Shown piece by piece: positions 36,211 through 45,360 of a stretch of 64,000 nucleotides of DNA (position 1 is its first letter; each line of letters starts with the position of its first letter). Source of the stretch: Actinocatenispora rupis. GTDB taxonomy: Bacteria > Actinomycetota > Actinomycetes > Mycobacteriales > Micromonosporaceae. The stretch lies in assembly GCF_016861975.1 (NCBI RefSeq), contig NZ_BOMB01000049.1, positions 18,859 through 82,858 on the forward strand, in the 5' to 3' direction. The notes beneath the pieces are model-generated. The model was not told the origin of the DNA. It did no database searches and worked only from the letters and a program-made list of their open reading frames with translations. A program made the translations under genes and the position numbers.

Positions 36211-37743
36211 TCAGAGGTCGCGGAACGTCTCGATCTGCGCGCCGAGCAGGTTGAGCCGTTCCGCGAGCTGCTCGTACCCGCGGTTGATGACGTAGACGTT
36301 GCGCAGCACGGACGTGCCCTTCGCGGCGAGCATCGCGATGAGTACGACGACCGCGGGGCGCAGCGCCGGCGGGCAGATCACCTCGGTACCGGACCAGTGC
36401 GTCGGCCCCTCCACGTACACCCGGTGCGGGTCGAGGAGGGTGACGCGGGCGCCGAGCTTGGTCAGTTCGGTGAGGTAGACGGCGCGGTTCTCGTACACCC
36501 AGTCGTGGATGAGGGTCTGGCCCTGCGCGGTCGCGGCGATCAGCGCGAAGAACGGCAGGTTGTCGATGTTCAGCCCGGGGAACGGCATCGGGTGGACCTT
36601 GTCCAGCGGCGCGTGCAGCCGCGACGGCCGGATGGTGAGGTCGGCGAGCCGGGTGTGCCCGTTCGCCGCCGCGTACTCCGGGGACCGGTCGTGGTCGAGG
36701 CCCATCTCCTCCAGCAGCGCCAGCTCGATCTCCAGGAACTCGATCGGCACCCGGTTGACGGTGATCTCGGAGCCGGTGACCAGCGCGGCGGCGATCAGGC
36801 TCATCGCCTCGATCGGGTCCTCGCTCGGCGCGTAGTCCAGGTCCACGTCGATCTCCGGTACGCCGTGCACCGTGAGCGTCGTCGTCCCGATCCCGTCGAT
36901 CCGTACGCCGAGGGCGGTGAGGTAGAAGCAGACGTCCTGGACCATGTAGTTCGGGCTGGCGTTGCGGATGACGGTGACGCCGTCGCGCCGGGCGGCGGCC
37001 ATCAGCGCGTTCTCGGTGACCGTGTCGCCGCGTTCGGTCAGGACGACCGGGCGGGTCGGCGTGACGGACCGGTCCACGTCGGCGTGGTAGTACCCACCGG
37101 TGGCCTTGACCTCCAGGCCGAACGGCCGCAACGCGGTCATGTGCGGCTCGACGGTACGGGTGCCCAGGTCGCAGCCCCCCGCGTACGGCAGCTCGAAGGT
37201 GTCGTGGTCGTGCATCAGCGGCGCGAGGAACATGATGATGCTCCGCGTACGCCGGGCCGCCTCGACGTCCATCGCGGCGAGGTCGAGCCGGGCCGGCGGG
37301 ACGATCTCCAGGTCGTTCTGCTCGTTGAGCCAGCGGGTCCGCACGCCGATCGAGTTCAGGACCTCCAGGATCCGGTTGACCTCCTCGATCCGGGCGACCC
37401 GGCGCAGCGTGGTGCGGCCCTTGTTGAGCAGCGCGGCGCACAGCAGGCCGACCCCGGCGTTCTTGCTGGTCTTGACGTCGATGCTGCCGGACAGCCGGCG
37501 CCCGCCGACGACCCGCAGGTGCATCGGGCCGGAGTGACCCAGCGAGACGATCTCGGAGTCGAGCGCGTCGCTGATCCGGGTGAGCATGTCGAGGCTGAGG
37601 TTCTGCCCGCCCTGCTCGATCCGGTTGACCGCGCTCTGGCTGGTGCCCAACGCGGTCGCGAGCTGCGACTGGGTCCACCCGCGGTGCTTGCGGGAGTCGC
37701 GGATGAGCCGGCCGATGCGCTGCAGGTACTGGTCGTCGGGCAT
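36211..37743 (-). CDS. XRE helix-turn-helix fused to a MurA-like enolpyruvyltransferase
   Basis: 510-aa protein. An N-terminal Cro/CI helix-turn-helix (about residues 8-65, GWTQSQLATALGTSQSAVNRIEQGG) is followed by a full EPSP-synthase/MurA double domain. MurA active-site features persist: Lys94 in TSKNAG, Cys191 in GGCDLGTRTVEPH (the fosfomycin-target Cys position), and an Arg in LRPAVVVLIAMLAA. It may therefore bind UDP-GlcNAc or PEP-like ligands and act as a metabolite-sensing regulator, or it may be a true MurA with DNA-binding capacity. ATG 37743 follows TAGAGT by 7 nt (leaderless), and GTG 37752 would be an alternative. It is divergent from the phosphotransferase gene. Confidence 0.86.
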   Translation of the reverse strand: MPDDQYLQRIGRLIRDSRKHRGWTQSQLATALGTSQSAVNRIEQGGQNLSLDMLTRISDALDSEIVSLGHSGPMHLRVVGGRRLSGSIDVKTSKNAGVGLLCAALLNKGRTTLRRVARIEEVNRILEVLNSIGVRTRWLNEQNDLEIVPPARLDLAAMDVEAARRTRSIIMFLAPLMHDHDTFELPYAGGCDLGTRTVEPHMTALRPFGLEVKATGGYYHADVDRSVTPTRPVVLTERGDTVTENALMAAARRDGVTVIRNASPNYMVQDVCFYLTALGVRIDGIGTTTLTVHGVPEIDVDLDYAPSEDPIEAMSLIAAALVTGSEITVNRVPIEFLEIELALLEEMGLDHDRSPEYAAANGHTRLADLTIRPSRLHAPLDKVHPMPFPGLNIDNLPFFALIAATAQGQTLIHDWVYENRAVYLTELTKLGARVTLLDPHRVYVEGPTHWSGTEVICPPALRPAVVVLIAMLAAKGTSVLRNVYVINRGYEQLAERLNLLGAQIETFRDL

Positions 37744-37841
37744 GCCCGGCACTCTATCTCACACATGACGTTCGCATGATCGGAACCCGCGGGAAAAGCG
37801 GTGTGATCACGGACATCGGCAGTACTACGATCCGCCACGTG

Positions 37842-38714
37842 ATGTCCACTCCGCGCTGGGAACGCGCCGCCAAGCTCGACCCGTCCGCGCTGACCGCCCG
37901 GGTCGTCGCCGCCACGGGAATCCCCTTCGAGTACGTCGGGCCGTGCGCCGGCGGTGAGGTCGGCGCCGGGTACGTGCGCTGGCCGGACGGCCACGACGCC
38001 GTACTGACCTGGGCGCCCGGCGTACCGGGGGCGCGGGTGGAGCAGATCGGCGGGATGCTCGACACGGCCCGCGCGCACGGCCTCCCCGTCCCGGCGTACG
38101 AGCTGGTGGTGGAGCTGCCGGGGGCGGTGGCGCTGGTGCAGCAGCGGTTGCCCGGCACGGTGCCGGACCGGCTGGACGAGCCGCTGGTGGACGCGATGCT
38201 CCGCGTACACGAGGGGTTCGGCGGGTTGCTCGCCGGCCGGGACGACCTCCCCGCGCTGCGGCTGTACCTGCGCGAGCCCGGTCCCGGCTTCTGCCTGCAC
38301 GAGCCCCTCGCCGGGTACGACCGGCGCACCGCGCGGCTGCTCCACTGGGTACGCGAGGTCGGGGTGACGGTGCCGGACGTCGTGGCCGGCGACGACCTGG
38401 TGCACGGCGACTTCCACTACGGCAACGTGCTCGTCGCGCCGGACGGCAGCGTCGGCGGCGTCATCGACTGGGACGGCGCGTGCCGCGGCGACCAGCGGTT
38501 CGACCTGGTGACGTTGCGCTTCGCCGTACCGGGGGGCCGGCCCGATCTGGCCGCCCGGCTGGACGCCGAACTCGACGCCCGGCTGACCCCCGACGAGCTG
38601 CGCCCGTACTGGGCGTCGATGGCGTTGCGGCAGGTGGACTGGGCCATCCGGCACTACGGCGACGAGCTGGTCACGTACAACCTGGCGATCGCGGAGACCC
38701 GCCTGGCCGGGTGA
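37842..38714 (+). CDS. Aminoglycoside-phosphotransferase-family kinase
   Basis: 290-aa APH/choline-kinase-like protein. Catalytic loop LVHGDFHYGNVL (HGDxxxxN, Asp about 192) and metal-binding VIDWDGA (about 212) are intact. The N-terminal lobe is degenerate at the ATP-binding Lys but has AVLTW. Such proteins phosphorylate small hydroxyl compounds; antibiotic resistance is possible but not implied. TACGAT at about 37825-37830 precedes GTG-ATG by 8-11 nt, suggesting a leaderless message. It lies next to an MFS transporter gene that has its own -10 box. Confidence 0.82.
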   Translation: MSTPRWERAAKLDPSALTARVVAATGIPFEYVGPCAGGEVGAGYVRWPDGHDAVLTWAPGVPGARVEQIGGMLDTARAHGLPVPAYELVVELPGAVALVQQRLPGTVPDRLDEPLVDAMLRVHEGFGGLLAGRDDLPALRLYLREPGPGFCLHEPLAGYDRRTARLLHWVREVGVTVPDVVAGDDLVHGDFHYGNVLVAPDGSVGGVIDWDGACRGDQRFDLVTLRFAVPGGRPDLAARLDAELDARLTPDELRPYWASMALRQVDWAIRHYGDELVTYNLAIAETRLAG

Positions 38715-38747
38715 GAAACCGGTTGCTGCGGCGGGCGGTCCCGCCGG

Positions 38748-38753
38748 TAGGGT
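38748..38753 (+). promoter_or_regulatory. -10 box for MFS gene
   Basis: TAGGGT, 8 nt before GTG 38762, with no Shine-Dalgarno sequence. It lies in the 47-bp gap after the phosphotransferase stop. Confidence 0.45.
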
Positions 38754-38761
38754 GCCCGCTT

Positions 38762-40042
38762 GTGCCCGCCGACGACGTGACCAGCCAGGCATCACCCGGG
38801 ACGAGTCGGGGTGGGCCGGTGCTGATCGGCGCGCTGGTCGTCGACTCGATCGGCGGCGGACTGCTGATGCCGCTGTCGATGGTGTTCTTCACCCGGCTGA
38901 CCGACGTACCGCTGGCGCTGCTCGGCGTACTCATCAGCGTGTCGCAGGTGTTGACGCTGCCGATCCCGGTGTGGGCCGGCGCTCTCGTCGACCGGGTCGG
39001 TGCGCTGCCGGTGGTGGTGGGCGCACAACTGTTGCAGGGCCTGGGTTTCCTCGCGTACCCGCACGCGTCGGGTCCGGTCGGCATCTTCGCCGCGGTCACC
39101 GCCACCGGCTTCGGCGTACGGTTCTTCTGGTCGGCGGTGTTCACCCTGCTGGCCGACTACGTCGACGGTCGCCCCGCGGCCGCGTCCGCCGGCAGGCGCG
39201 CCCCCACCAAGGACACCTGGTACGCGTGGTCCAACATGGCCCGTACGGCGGGGCTCGGGTTGGGCGGGCTGGCGACCGGGTTCGTGGTCGCCGACGGCCG
39301 CGCCGCCACGTACCGGATCGTGGCGTACCTGTCGGCGGCGTGCTTCTTCGCCGCGGCCGGCACGATCGGCGTGTTCGTCCGGGCGCCGCGGCTGGTGCAC
39401 GACCAGGACGCCGGCGCCGGCGGGTACCGGGCGCTGCTGGCGGACCGGCCGTTCCTCGGGCTGATCGGCCTGAACGGCGTGTACGCGCTGTCCAGCATGA
39501 TGCTCGGCCTGGCCCTGCCCACGTTCGTACTGACCGGGCTGCGCGGTCCGGGCTGGCTGACCTCGGCGCTGCTGGTCGGCAACACCGTCCTGATCTCGCT
39601 GCTCGGCGCCCCCGTCGTCCGGTACGTGGCCGGCTTCCGCCGTACCCGGTTGCTGGTGGCGGCGTCGGTGCTGTGGGCGGGCTGGGCGGCGCTGTTCGCC
39701 ACGTTCGGGCCGGGGCACCTGGGTTGGGTGGTGCCGGGGATGGTCGTGGCGACGCTGCTGTTCACGGCGGCGGAGGCGGTGCACGCGCCCACGTCGCAGG
39801 CGCTTGCCGCGGCGGTCGCGCCGCCCCGGATCCGCGGCCGATACCTCGCGACCTTCCAGTACTCGTTCACGCTGGCCGGCATCGTCGGCCCCGCGTTCTT
39901 CGGCACCCTGTACGGGGTGCACCGGTCGTTGCCGTGGCTGGCGCTGGCCGGGCTGAACCTGGCGAGTGTCGGCGCGATGCTGGCGCTGGAACGGCGGCTG
40001 CCGGCCGCCGCGCTGCGCGCCCCGGCGACCGCCACGGCCTGA
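38762..40042 (+). CDS. Major facilitator superfamily transporter
   Basis: 426-aa 12-helix transporter resembling drug-efflux MFS proteins. The first helix GPVLIGALVVDSIGGGLLMPLSMVFF, loop 2-3 AGALVDRVGALPVVV (a reduced motif A), and a central cytoplasmic loop around residue 205 (PRLVHDQDAGAGG) are visible. The C-terminal half contains PPRIRGRYLATFQYSFTLAG between helices 10 and 11. The substrate is unknown. Proximity to an APH-like kinase might hint at shared drug or antibiotic handling, but the two have separate promoters. A hairpin and one GTCCACAGTGGAC palindrome follow its stop. Confidence 0.85.
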   Translation: MPADDVTSQASPGTSRGGPVLIGALVVDSIGGGLLMPLSMVFFTRLTDVPLALLGVLISVSQVLTLPIPVWAGALVDRVGALPVVVGAQLLQGLGFLAYPHASGPVGIFAAVTATGFGVRFFWSAVFTLLADYVDGRPAAASAGRRAPTKDTWYAWSNMARTAGLGLGGLATGFVVADGRAATYRIVAYLSAACFFAAAGTIGVFVRAPRLVHDQDAGAGGYRALLADRPFLGLIGLNGVYALSSMMLGLALPTFVLTGLRGPGWLTSALLVGNTVLISLLGAPVVRYVAGFRRTRLLVAASVLWAGWAALFATFGPGHLGWVVPGMVVATLLFTAAEAVHAPTSQALAAAVAPPRIRGRYLATFQYSFTLAGIVGPAFFGTLYGVHRSLPWLALAGLNLASVGAMLALERRLPAAALRAPATATA

Positions 40043-40061
40043 GCCTTCCGTTGGTACGCAA

Positions 40062-40093
40062 GCGGTCCCGGCCGGCGCGCCGACCGGGACCGC
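40062..40093. terminator. Hairpin between convergent MFS and Eis-like genes
   Basis: Perfect 10-bp stem GCGGTCCCGG (40062-40071) with CCGGGACCGC (40084-40093), 12-nt loop. It is followed within 8 bp by the palindrome GTCCACAGTGGAC (40101-40113), which just precedes the stop of the Eis-like gene. Confidence 0.65.
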
Positions 40094-40118
40094 CCGTTAC
40101 GTCCACAGTGGACGGTGG

Positions 40119-41342
40119 TCAGAAGATCTCGATGCCGACCGGCGCGCGCTCCCAGCCGAACGCGGTGGACACCGGCGCGAGCGCACCCGCCCGCAGTTCC
40201 CGTACGGCACCGGCGGCGGCGAGCGCGGACAGCGGCGTGCCACCCAGGTACGCGGAGCCCAGGTCGGTGACCGACAGCGCCACGTCGGCCGGCGCGTCCG
40301 TCCGTACGCAGGTGGCACCGGCCGGCCCGGCCCGCAGGTGCCAGTGCCCGTCGTTGCCGGTGAGCAGGTCGTCGGTGACCGCGAGGACGGCGTCCACGTC
40401 GCTGGCGTACCGCCGGGCGGTGAGCGCGGCCGGCACGTCGAGCACCCGCAGCCACAGCCCGTCGCCGTACCGGGCGCCGAGCCGGCGCGCGTCGCTGACC
40501 AGGTGGTACAGCGGCTCGTCGACCGCCGCGAACTCGTACGTGAGGCGGCGGGTGAGGTCGATGTCGAACAGGTACCGCCACAGCGCGCGGTAGCCGGCGA
40601 GGTCGCCCGCCATCACCTCCTGGACGTGCACGACGCCGGCGGGCCCGGACGCGTCGCCGTTCCGGCCGATCCGGTACACGGCGTACCCGTCCGGGCCGTC
40701 GGGGCCCTCGTGCAGGATCGCGCGCAGTCCGGAGCGGCCCTGGCGCCAGTGCTCCAGGTCGGCCGCCCACATCCGCCACAGCGCCGGCGGCCGGGAGGAC
40801 AGGCCGGGCCGCCCGACGCGGGCCGCCTCGTACACGGTGGAGAGGGTCTCGGTGGACTCCGCGTACTCGACCTCGCGCAGTTGGCCGGTCGTCTCCCCGG
40901 CGGGCACGCTCAGCTCGCGGGTGTCGGCGTCGTACGACAGGGTCGCGGTGGCGGCACCGTACCCGAAACGGCCGTAGATGACCGGTTCGCTGGCCCACAG
41001 GATCGCGACCGGCTCGTCGGTACCGGCGAGGTCGGTGAGCTGCCGGGTCATCATCCGGCGCAGCAGCCCGCGCCGCCGGTGCGTCCCGAGTACGGAGACG
41101 GCGGTGACGTGTGCGGCGGGCACCTCGCCCCCGGGTACGCCGAGCTGGCGGCGGGTCGAGAGGGTGGTTCCGACCACACCGTCTCTTTCGTGTACGGCGG
41201 CGAGGGTCCGGGGCGCCTCGAACAGGTCGCGTTCGAGCTTCGCCTCCTCCTCGTGGTGGTCCTTGCCGAACGCCTTCTCGAAGCACCGGGAGAACGGGTA
41301 GACCTCGTCCTCGGTGATCGGCCTGATGTCGTAGGAGTCCAT
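40119..41342 (-). CDS. Eis-like GNAT N-acetyltransferase
   Basis: 407-aa protein of the Eis family, hexameric acetyltransferases that acetylate aminoglycosides at several positions and protein lysines. The N-terminal GNAT domain has VTAVSVLGTHRRRGLLRRMM (acetyl-CoA loop), and SEPVIYGRFGYGAA contains the family Tyr that acts as acid. A second degenerate GNAT region and a sterol-carrier-like C-terminal domain follow, ending in EIF so that the terminal Phe carboxylate can serve as base. ATG 41342 begins the family-typical MDSYDIRPIT, and TACACA 6 nt upstream suggests a leaderless transcript. Intrinsic aminoglycoside tolerance is possible. Confidence 0.85.
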   Translation of the reverse strand: MDSYDIRPITEDEVYPFSRCFEKAFGKDHHEEEAKLERDLFEAPRTLAAVHERDGVVGTTLSTRRQLGVPGGEVPAAHVTAVSVLGTHRRRGLLRRMMTRQLTDLAGTDEPVAILWASEPVIYGRFGYGAATATLSYDADTRELSVPAGETTGQLREVEYAESTETLSTVYEAARVGRPGLSSRPPALWRMWAADLEHWRQGRSGLRAILHEGPDGPDGYAVYRIGRNGDASGPAGVVHVQEVMAGDLAGYRALWRYLFDIDLTRRLTYEFAAVDEPLYHLVSDARRLGARYGDGLWLRVLDVPAALTARRYASDVDAVLAVTDDLLTGNDGHWHLRAGPAGATCVRTDAPADVALSVTDLGSAYLGGTPLSALAAAGAVRELRAGALAPVSTAFGWERAPVGIEIF

Positions 41343-41461
41343 CTGGCCTGTGTATCCCACGGGCGCCCGCGCCGCGCGCCGTTTTCCCCCGGACACCGGA
41401 GGTCCGGGGTCGAGCCGGCTGGCTACCCTCGACAGACAGGCGGTGCGTTGAGGGGGTAGGG

Positions 41462-43264
41462 GTGGCCGAACTGCTCGACCTGGTTTGTGGTCCGGCGAGC
41501 CCGTTGCCCGAGACCCACCAGCGGTACCGGTTGGTCCAGCACATCGCGTCCGGCGGGCAGGCCGAGGTGTTCCGGGCGGTCCGGCTGTCCGGCGGGGTGA
41601 GTTCGGCGCCGCTCACGGTCAAGGTCTTCCGGCTGAACGACTCGCGTCCACGCGCCGAGCAGTTGCGTTCGTGGGACAAGGGCGACGCGGTCCTGATGGA
41701 CCTGAACAGCCGCGGCGTACCCGGCATCTGCCGCCGCGCCGACGGTTTCTACGGCCCGCCGCCGCACCCGCCGGGGCAGCAGCCGCGCGGCGAGGCCGAG
41801 CCGTACCAGGTGCTCGACTACCTGCCGGGCCTCAACCTGCGGGAGTACGTGCAGCGCCGGGGTGCCGGGGCGGCCGGCGCGCTGGACGCCGTCGGCACGC
41901 TGGACACGCTGGTCCGTGCGCTGCTGGCGCTGCACCACCCGGCGGATCCGGGCGCGTCCCCGGTCGTGCACATGGACGTGAAGCCGTCGAACGTGCTGAT
42001 CCTGCCGTCCGGCGAGGCCCGCCTGATCGACTTCACCGGCGCGCGCTACTTCCGCCCCGACCACATCACCACCATCGCGTACACCCGGGAGGCGGGCGGG
42101 CCGGAGGCGTTCAGCGGCCGGGTCGGCCCGGCGTACGACGTGCACGGCTTCGGCGCCGTGGCGTACTACATGGTCACCGGCGCGTTCCCGCGCAGCGAGT
42201 CGCCGGGCCAGCCGGGGCCGGGGGAGGCGCCGCTGCCGCCGTGGGCGACGCTGCGCCGCCATCCGGTACTGGACAGCCAGCCGGCGCTGCGGGACCACCT
42301 GCTCGCGCCGCTGGCCGACAACCCAGAGGACCGCCCCGGTACGGAGGAGCTGACCGCGTGGACGGCCCGGCTCGCCGACCTGGTCGAGCGGTCGAACACG
42401 CCGGATCACGGGCTGTTCTGGGGCGTTTCCCGGTCGGCGCGGGTGGTCGGGCGGGCGGGCGTCCGGTCCGAGCCGGTCGCCCCGGCGGGCGGCGACTGGC
42501 AGCGGGTCGAGCGGTTGGAGCAGGAGGTCGTGGAGTTGCGCGCGGCCCTCGGCGACTCGCGCACGCGTACCGGTGGCGCGGCAGCGGCGGGTGCGGTCGC
42601 CGGTGCCGGTGCCGCCGCGCTGGCCGCCGACCGTCCACTGTGGCCGGACGCGCCGGCCGAGCCGGCCACCGTACGGACCGCGCCGGATGCCACGGTGCGT
42701 ACGCCGACGGCGCCGCCGGTGGACCGGACCCGGGTGGCCGGGCCCGTACCGCCCGCGCCGCGCAACGAGCCGGGTACGCGCGTGATGGAGCCGTACCGGG
42801 CGCCGGAGCCGCAGCAGCGCGGTGTCGCGGCCGTACCGCAGGCGCCTCGGCGGCCGGACCACGACGACACCGGGAGCACGCCGCCGGAGGAGCCGGACCG
42901 GCCGATGCGTCCGCTGCCCGGCGCACGGATCGACACGCTGCGCCGCGGCATGGGGTTGTCGGTCACCGGTGCGCTGTTCTCGTTCGTGTGCTGGGGCATC
43001 TGGGCGATCGCCAACCGGAACGCGCAGTTCCTCAACAACCTGGTCATGTTCCTGCTGGTGCTCGCGATCGCGGTCGGCCTGTTCGCGCTGTGCCGGCTGG
43101 TGGGGCGGCTGGTGATCGAGGGGATGATGCACCGGTCCCGGGCCAGCGCCCGGCTGTCCCACCTGGCCGTCGGCATCTTCCTGGTCGTCACGGGCGTCAG
43201 CTTCGCGTCCCGGGTGAGCTGGATCAACTACGCGTACAACTGGATCGTCCAGCACGTACATTGA
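41462..43264 (+). CDS. Protein-kinase-like membrane protein
   Basis: 600-aa protein. The eukaryotic-type Ser/Thr kinase domain covers about residues 20-310: glycine loop HIASGGQAEVFRA, Lys54 in TVKVF, catalytic HMDVKPSN (170-177, Asp172) and DFTGA (190-194) in place of DFG. A PEAF-type activation segment follows. A short coiled coil (RVERLEQEVVELRAAL) and a long Pro/Thr-rich linker lead to three or four transmembrane helices from about residue 503 to the end. The DFG to DFT change and HMD in place of HRD raise the possibility of altered or weak catalysis. GTG 41462 has GAGGGGGTAGGGG upstream. Role unknown, with pyrE-like gene 6 bp downstream. Confidence 0.82.
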   Translation: MAELLDLVCGPASPLPETHQRYRLVQHIASGGQAEVFRAVRLSGGVSSAPLTVKVFRLNDSRPRAEQLRSWDKGDAVLMDLNSRGVPGICRRADGFYGPPPHPPGQQPRGEAEPYQVLDYLPGLNLREYVQRRGAGAAGALDAVGTLDTLVRALLALHHPADPGASPVVHMDVKPSNVLILPSGEARLIDFTGARYFRPDHITTIAYTREAGGPEAFSGRVGPAYDVHGFGAVAYYMVTGAFPRSESPGQPGPGEAPLPPWATLRRHPVLDSQPALRDHLLAPLADNPEDRPGTEELTAWTARLADLVERSNTPDHGLFWGVSRSARVVGRAGVRSEPVAPAGGDWQRVERLEQEVVELRAALGDSRTRTGGAAAAGAVAGAGAAALAADRPLWPDAPAEPATVRTAPDATVRTPTAPPVDRTRVAGPVPPAPRNEPGTRVMEPYRAPEPQQRGVAAVPQAPRRPDHDDTGSTPPEEPDRPMRPLPGARIDTLRRGMGLSVTGALFSFVCWGIWAIANRNAQFLNNLVMFLLVLAIAVGLFALCRLVGRLVIEGMMHRSRASARLSHLAVGIFLVVTGVSFASRVSWINYAYNWIVQHVH

Positions 43265-43270
43265 CCGGCG

Positions 43271-43795
43271 ATGGACACCGATCTCGCCGCCCGCATCCAC
43301 CGCGCCGCCCACCTGACCGGCACGTTCCGGCTGCGTTCCGGCGTCACCACCGACGAGTACTTCGACAAGTACCGGTTCGAGTCGGATCCGGTGCTGTTGC
43401 GCGACGTGGGCGCCGCCGTGGCCGCGCTGGTACCGGACGGCGCGGACGCGCTCGCCGGTCTCGAACTCGGCGGCGTACCGGTGGCGGTCGTGGTCGCCCA
43501 GGTGACGGGGCTGCCGGCGCTGTTCGTCCGCAAGCGGGCCAAGGAGTACGGGACGTGCCGGCTCGCCGAGGGCGGCGAGGTCGCCGGGCGGCGGCTCGTC
43601 GTGGTGGAGGACGTGGTGACGTCCGGCGGTCAGATCCTCGCGTCGACCGCTGAGCTGCGCGCGCTCGGCGCCGTCGTGGACACCGCGGTGTGCGTGGTGG
43701 ACCGCGAGTCCGGCGGGCGGGAAAGCCTTGCGGCGCAAGGGATCGAGCTGCGCGCGGCGGTGACCGCGACGGAGCTGCGGGCTACCGCAGGTTGA
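43271..43795 (+). CDS. pyrE: Orotate phosphoribosyltransferase family protein
   Basis: 174-aa type I PRTase. It has the PRPP-binding motif VVVEDVVTSGGQI (about residues 114-126), the FRLRSGVTTDEYFDKYRFESDP substrate-side region as in orotate PRTases, and the flexible-loop Lys pair in VRKRAKEYGTCR. It makes OMP from orotate and PRPP in pyrimidine synthesis. Other pyr genes are not adjacent, which is usual for actinobacterial pyrE. It starts 6 bp after the kinase-like gene and its 3' end overlaps the convergent GNAT gene by 14 bp. Confidence 0.88.
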   Translation: MDTDLAARIHRAAHLTGTFRLRSGVTTDEYFDKYRFESDPVLLRDVGAAVAALVPDGADALAGLELGGVPVAVVVAQVTGLPALFVRKRAKEYGTCRLAEGGEVAGRRLVVVEDVVTSGGQILASTAELRALGAVVDTAVCVVDRESGGRESLAAQGIELRAAVTATELRATAG

Positions 43796-44177
43796 GCAGC
43801 CCGGCGGCGGTTGGCCGGAAACCGCAGCGGGTGTAGAAGCCGGTGAGGTGCGCCTCGTAGTCGACGTGCAGCCACTCGACGTCCGCCGCGCGGGCCTGCC
43901 CGGCCGCGGCCCGTACCAGCCGGGTGCCGAGCCCGCCGCGCTGCTCGTCCGGGTGCACCGTGGTGTCCAGGACGAACGCGTGCCGCCCGCCGTCGCCCAC
44001 CACGTTCACGAACCCGACCAGCCGACCCTCCCGGTACGCGGCGAGCCAGGTCAGGCTGCGCGCCAGGATCGGCGCCCACCGGGTGTCGCCCGACCCGCCC
44101 CAGGCCGCGGCGAACAGTTCGGCCATCGCCGCGTCGCTGAGCGCGGGACGGACCACGAGTACGGCGGGGTCGGTCAC
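43782..44177 (-). CDS. GNAT-family N-acetyltransferase
   Basis: 131-aa acetyltransferase. The acetyl-CoA loop is seen as VHPDEQRGGLGTRLVRAAA (Q/RxxGxG/A, about residues 78-92), preceded by strand HAFVLDTTV. The C-terminal YEAHLTGFYTRCGFRP is the usual GNAT end with Tyr. Substrate unknown. It shares 14 bp of 3' end with pyrE on the other strand, so the two convergent transcripts are complementary at their ends. Start ATG 44177 has no strong SD. Confidence 0.82.
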   Translation of the reverse strand: MTDPAVLVVRPALSDAAMAELFAAAWGGSGDTRWAPILARSLTWLAAYREGRLVGFVNVVGDGGRHAFVLDTTVHPDEQRGGLGTRLVRAAAGQARAADVEWLHVDYEAHLTGFYTRCGFRPTAAGLLNLR

Positions 44178-44205
44178 GCCGCGGATCCTGCCACAAGCGC
44201 CCGGG

Positions 44206-45360
44206 TCACGCGGCGACGCGGGCCGGGCGTACGAGGGCGTGGTGGAGGCCGTGGCCGAGGGCGAGGACGGCGGCGGTCGCCGCGCAGGTCAGCCACAGCG
44301 CGGGGGCGCCCGCGGCGAGCAGCCGGGCGCCGACCAGCGGCGCGACGACGGTGCCGACGCCCCAGGACAGTCCGTACACGGTGAGGACGCCGGCGGCGGC
44401 GTCGGGCGGTGCCATCCGGGACGCGACCGCCTGCTGGGTACCGAGCAGCAGCGCGCCGCTCGCGCCCTCCAGGGCGGCGCCCGCGACGAGGGCCGGCAGC
44501 GTACCCCAGGCCCAGCCGAGCAGGGCGGCGGTGAGCAGCGCGTACCCGGTGAGGAGCATGACGGGGGCGGCGACGCGCCTCTCCCAGCGGGCCACGAACC
44601 GCTGCGCGCCGATGGCCGCGGCGGCGGCGACCGCGAGCAGGCCGCCGGTGACGGACGGTGAGTGGCCGCCGGCCGCGACCGTCAGCGGCAGCATGAACAC
44701 CACGACCATCAGCAGCGTCGCGGACACGCAGCCGACGCCGGTCCAGGCGAGCAGCCGGCCGGACACGGCGGCCCGCCACGTACCGCGGGACCGGGTGCGC
44801 GCGACGGCGGGCAGGCGCAGCAGGACGACCGCGGCGGCGACCAGGCTGGTACCGGCGTCGACGAGGAACAGCGCGCCGATGCTCCACCGGGACACGACCG
44901 CGGCGACGGCGCCCGCGGCGACACCCGCGACGGACAGCGCCGCCCAGAGCAGCGAGTAGCTGCCGGCCCGGCGTTCGGGTGGCACGCTCTGCGCGACGAG
45001 CCCCTGCGTCGCCGGTTCGACGATCTCGTACGCGAGGCCGAGGGCGACGGCGCCCACCGCCACGACCGGTACGGAGGGGCCGAGGGCGATGGCGGTCTGC
45101 GCGGCGGCACTGGCGACGAGACCGGTGAGCAGGGCGGGGCGGGCGCCGAACCGGGTGGCGAGCACCCCGCCGAGCAGCCGGGAGGGGATCGTGCAGGCGC
45201 CGAAGACGGCCAGTACGGCGCCGGTGACGGCGAGGGCGGCGCCGAGGTCGTGGCTGAGCCGGAGGCCGAGGAATCCCATGGAGAACGCGCCGAGCCGGTT
45301 CACGACGCGGATCAGTACCAGCCATCGTGTGACCGGTGTAGTCTCGTTTACCAGTGACAT
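44206..45360 (-). CDS. Major facilitator superfamily transporter
   Basis: 384-aa 12-helix MFS protein of the drug-efflux type. Features are LIRVVNRLGAFSMGFLGLRL in helix 1, LLGGVLATRFGARPALLTG as motif A-like loop 2-3, and LAYEIVEPATQGLVAQSVPPERRAGSYSLLW in helices 4-5. The substrate is unknown. It is divergent from the CGNR gene with only 14 bp between start codons. A TAGCCT box 7 nt upstream of its ATG indicates a leaderless transcript and overlaps the ribosome site of the opposite gene. The CGNR protein is a plausible regulator of this exporter. Confidence 0.84.
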   Translation of the reverse strand: MSLVNETTPVTRWLVLIRVVNRLGAFSMGFLGLRLSHDLGAALAVTGAVLAVFGACTIPSRLLGGVLATRFGARPALLTGLVASAAAQTAIALGPSVPVVAVGAVALGLAYEIVEPATQGLVAQSVPPERRAGSYSLLWAALSVAGVAAGAVAAVVSRWSIGALFLVDAGTSLVAAAVVLLRLPAVARTRSRGTWRAAVSGRLLAWTGVGCVSATLLMVVVFMLPLTVAAGGHSPSVTGGLLAVAAAAAIGAQRFVARWERRVAAPVMLLTGYALLTAALLGWAWGTLPALVAGAALEGASGALLLGTQQAVASRMAPPDAAAGVLTVYGLSWGVGTVVAPLVGARLLAAGAPALWLTCAATAAVLALGHGLHHALVRPARVAA

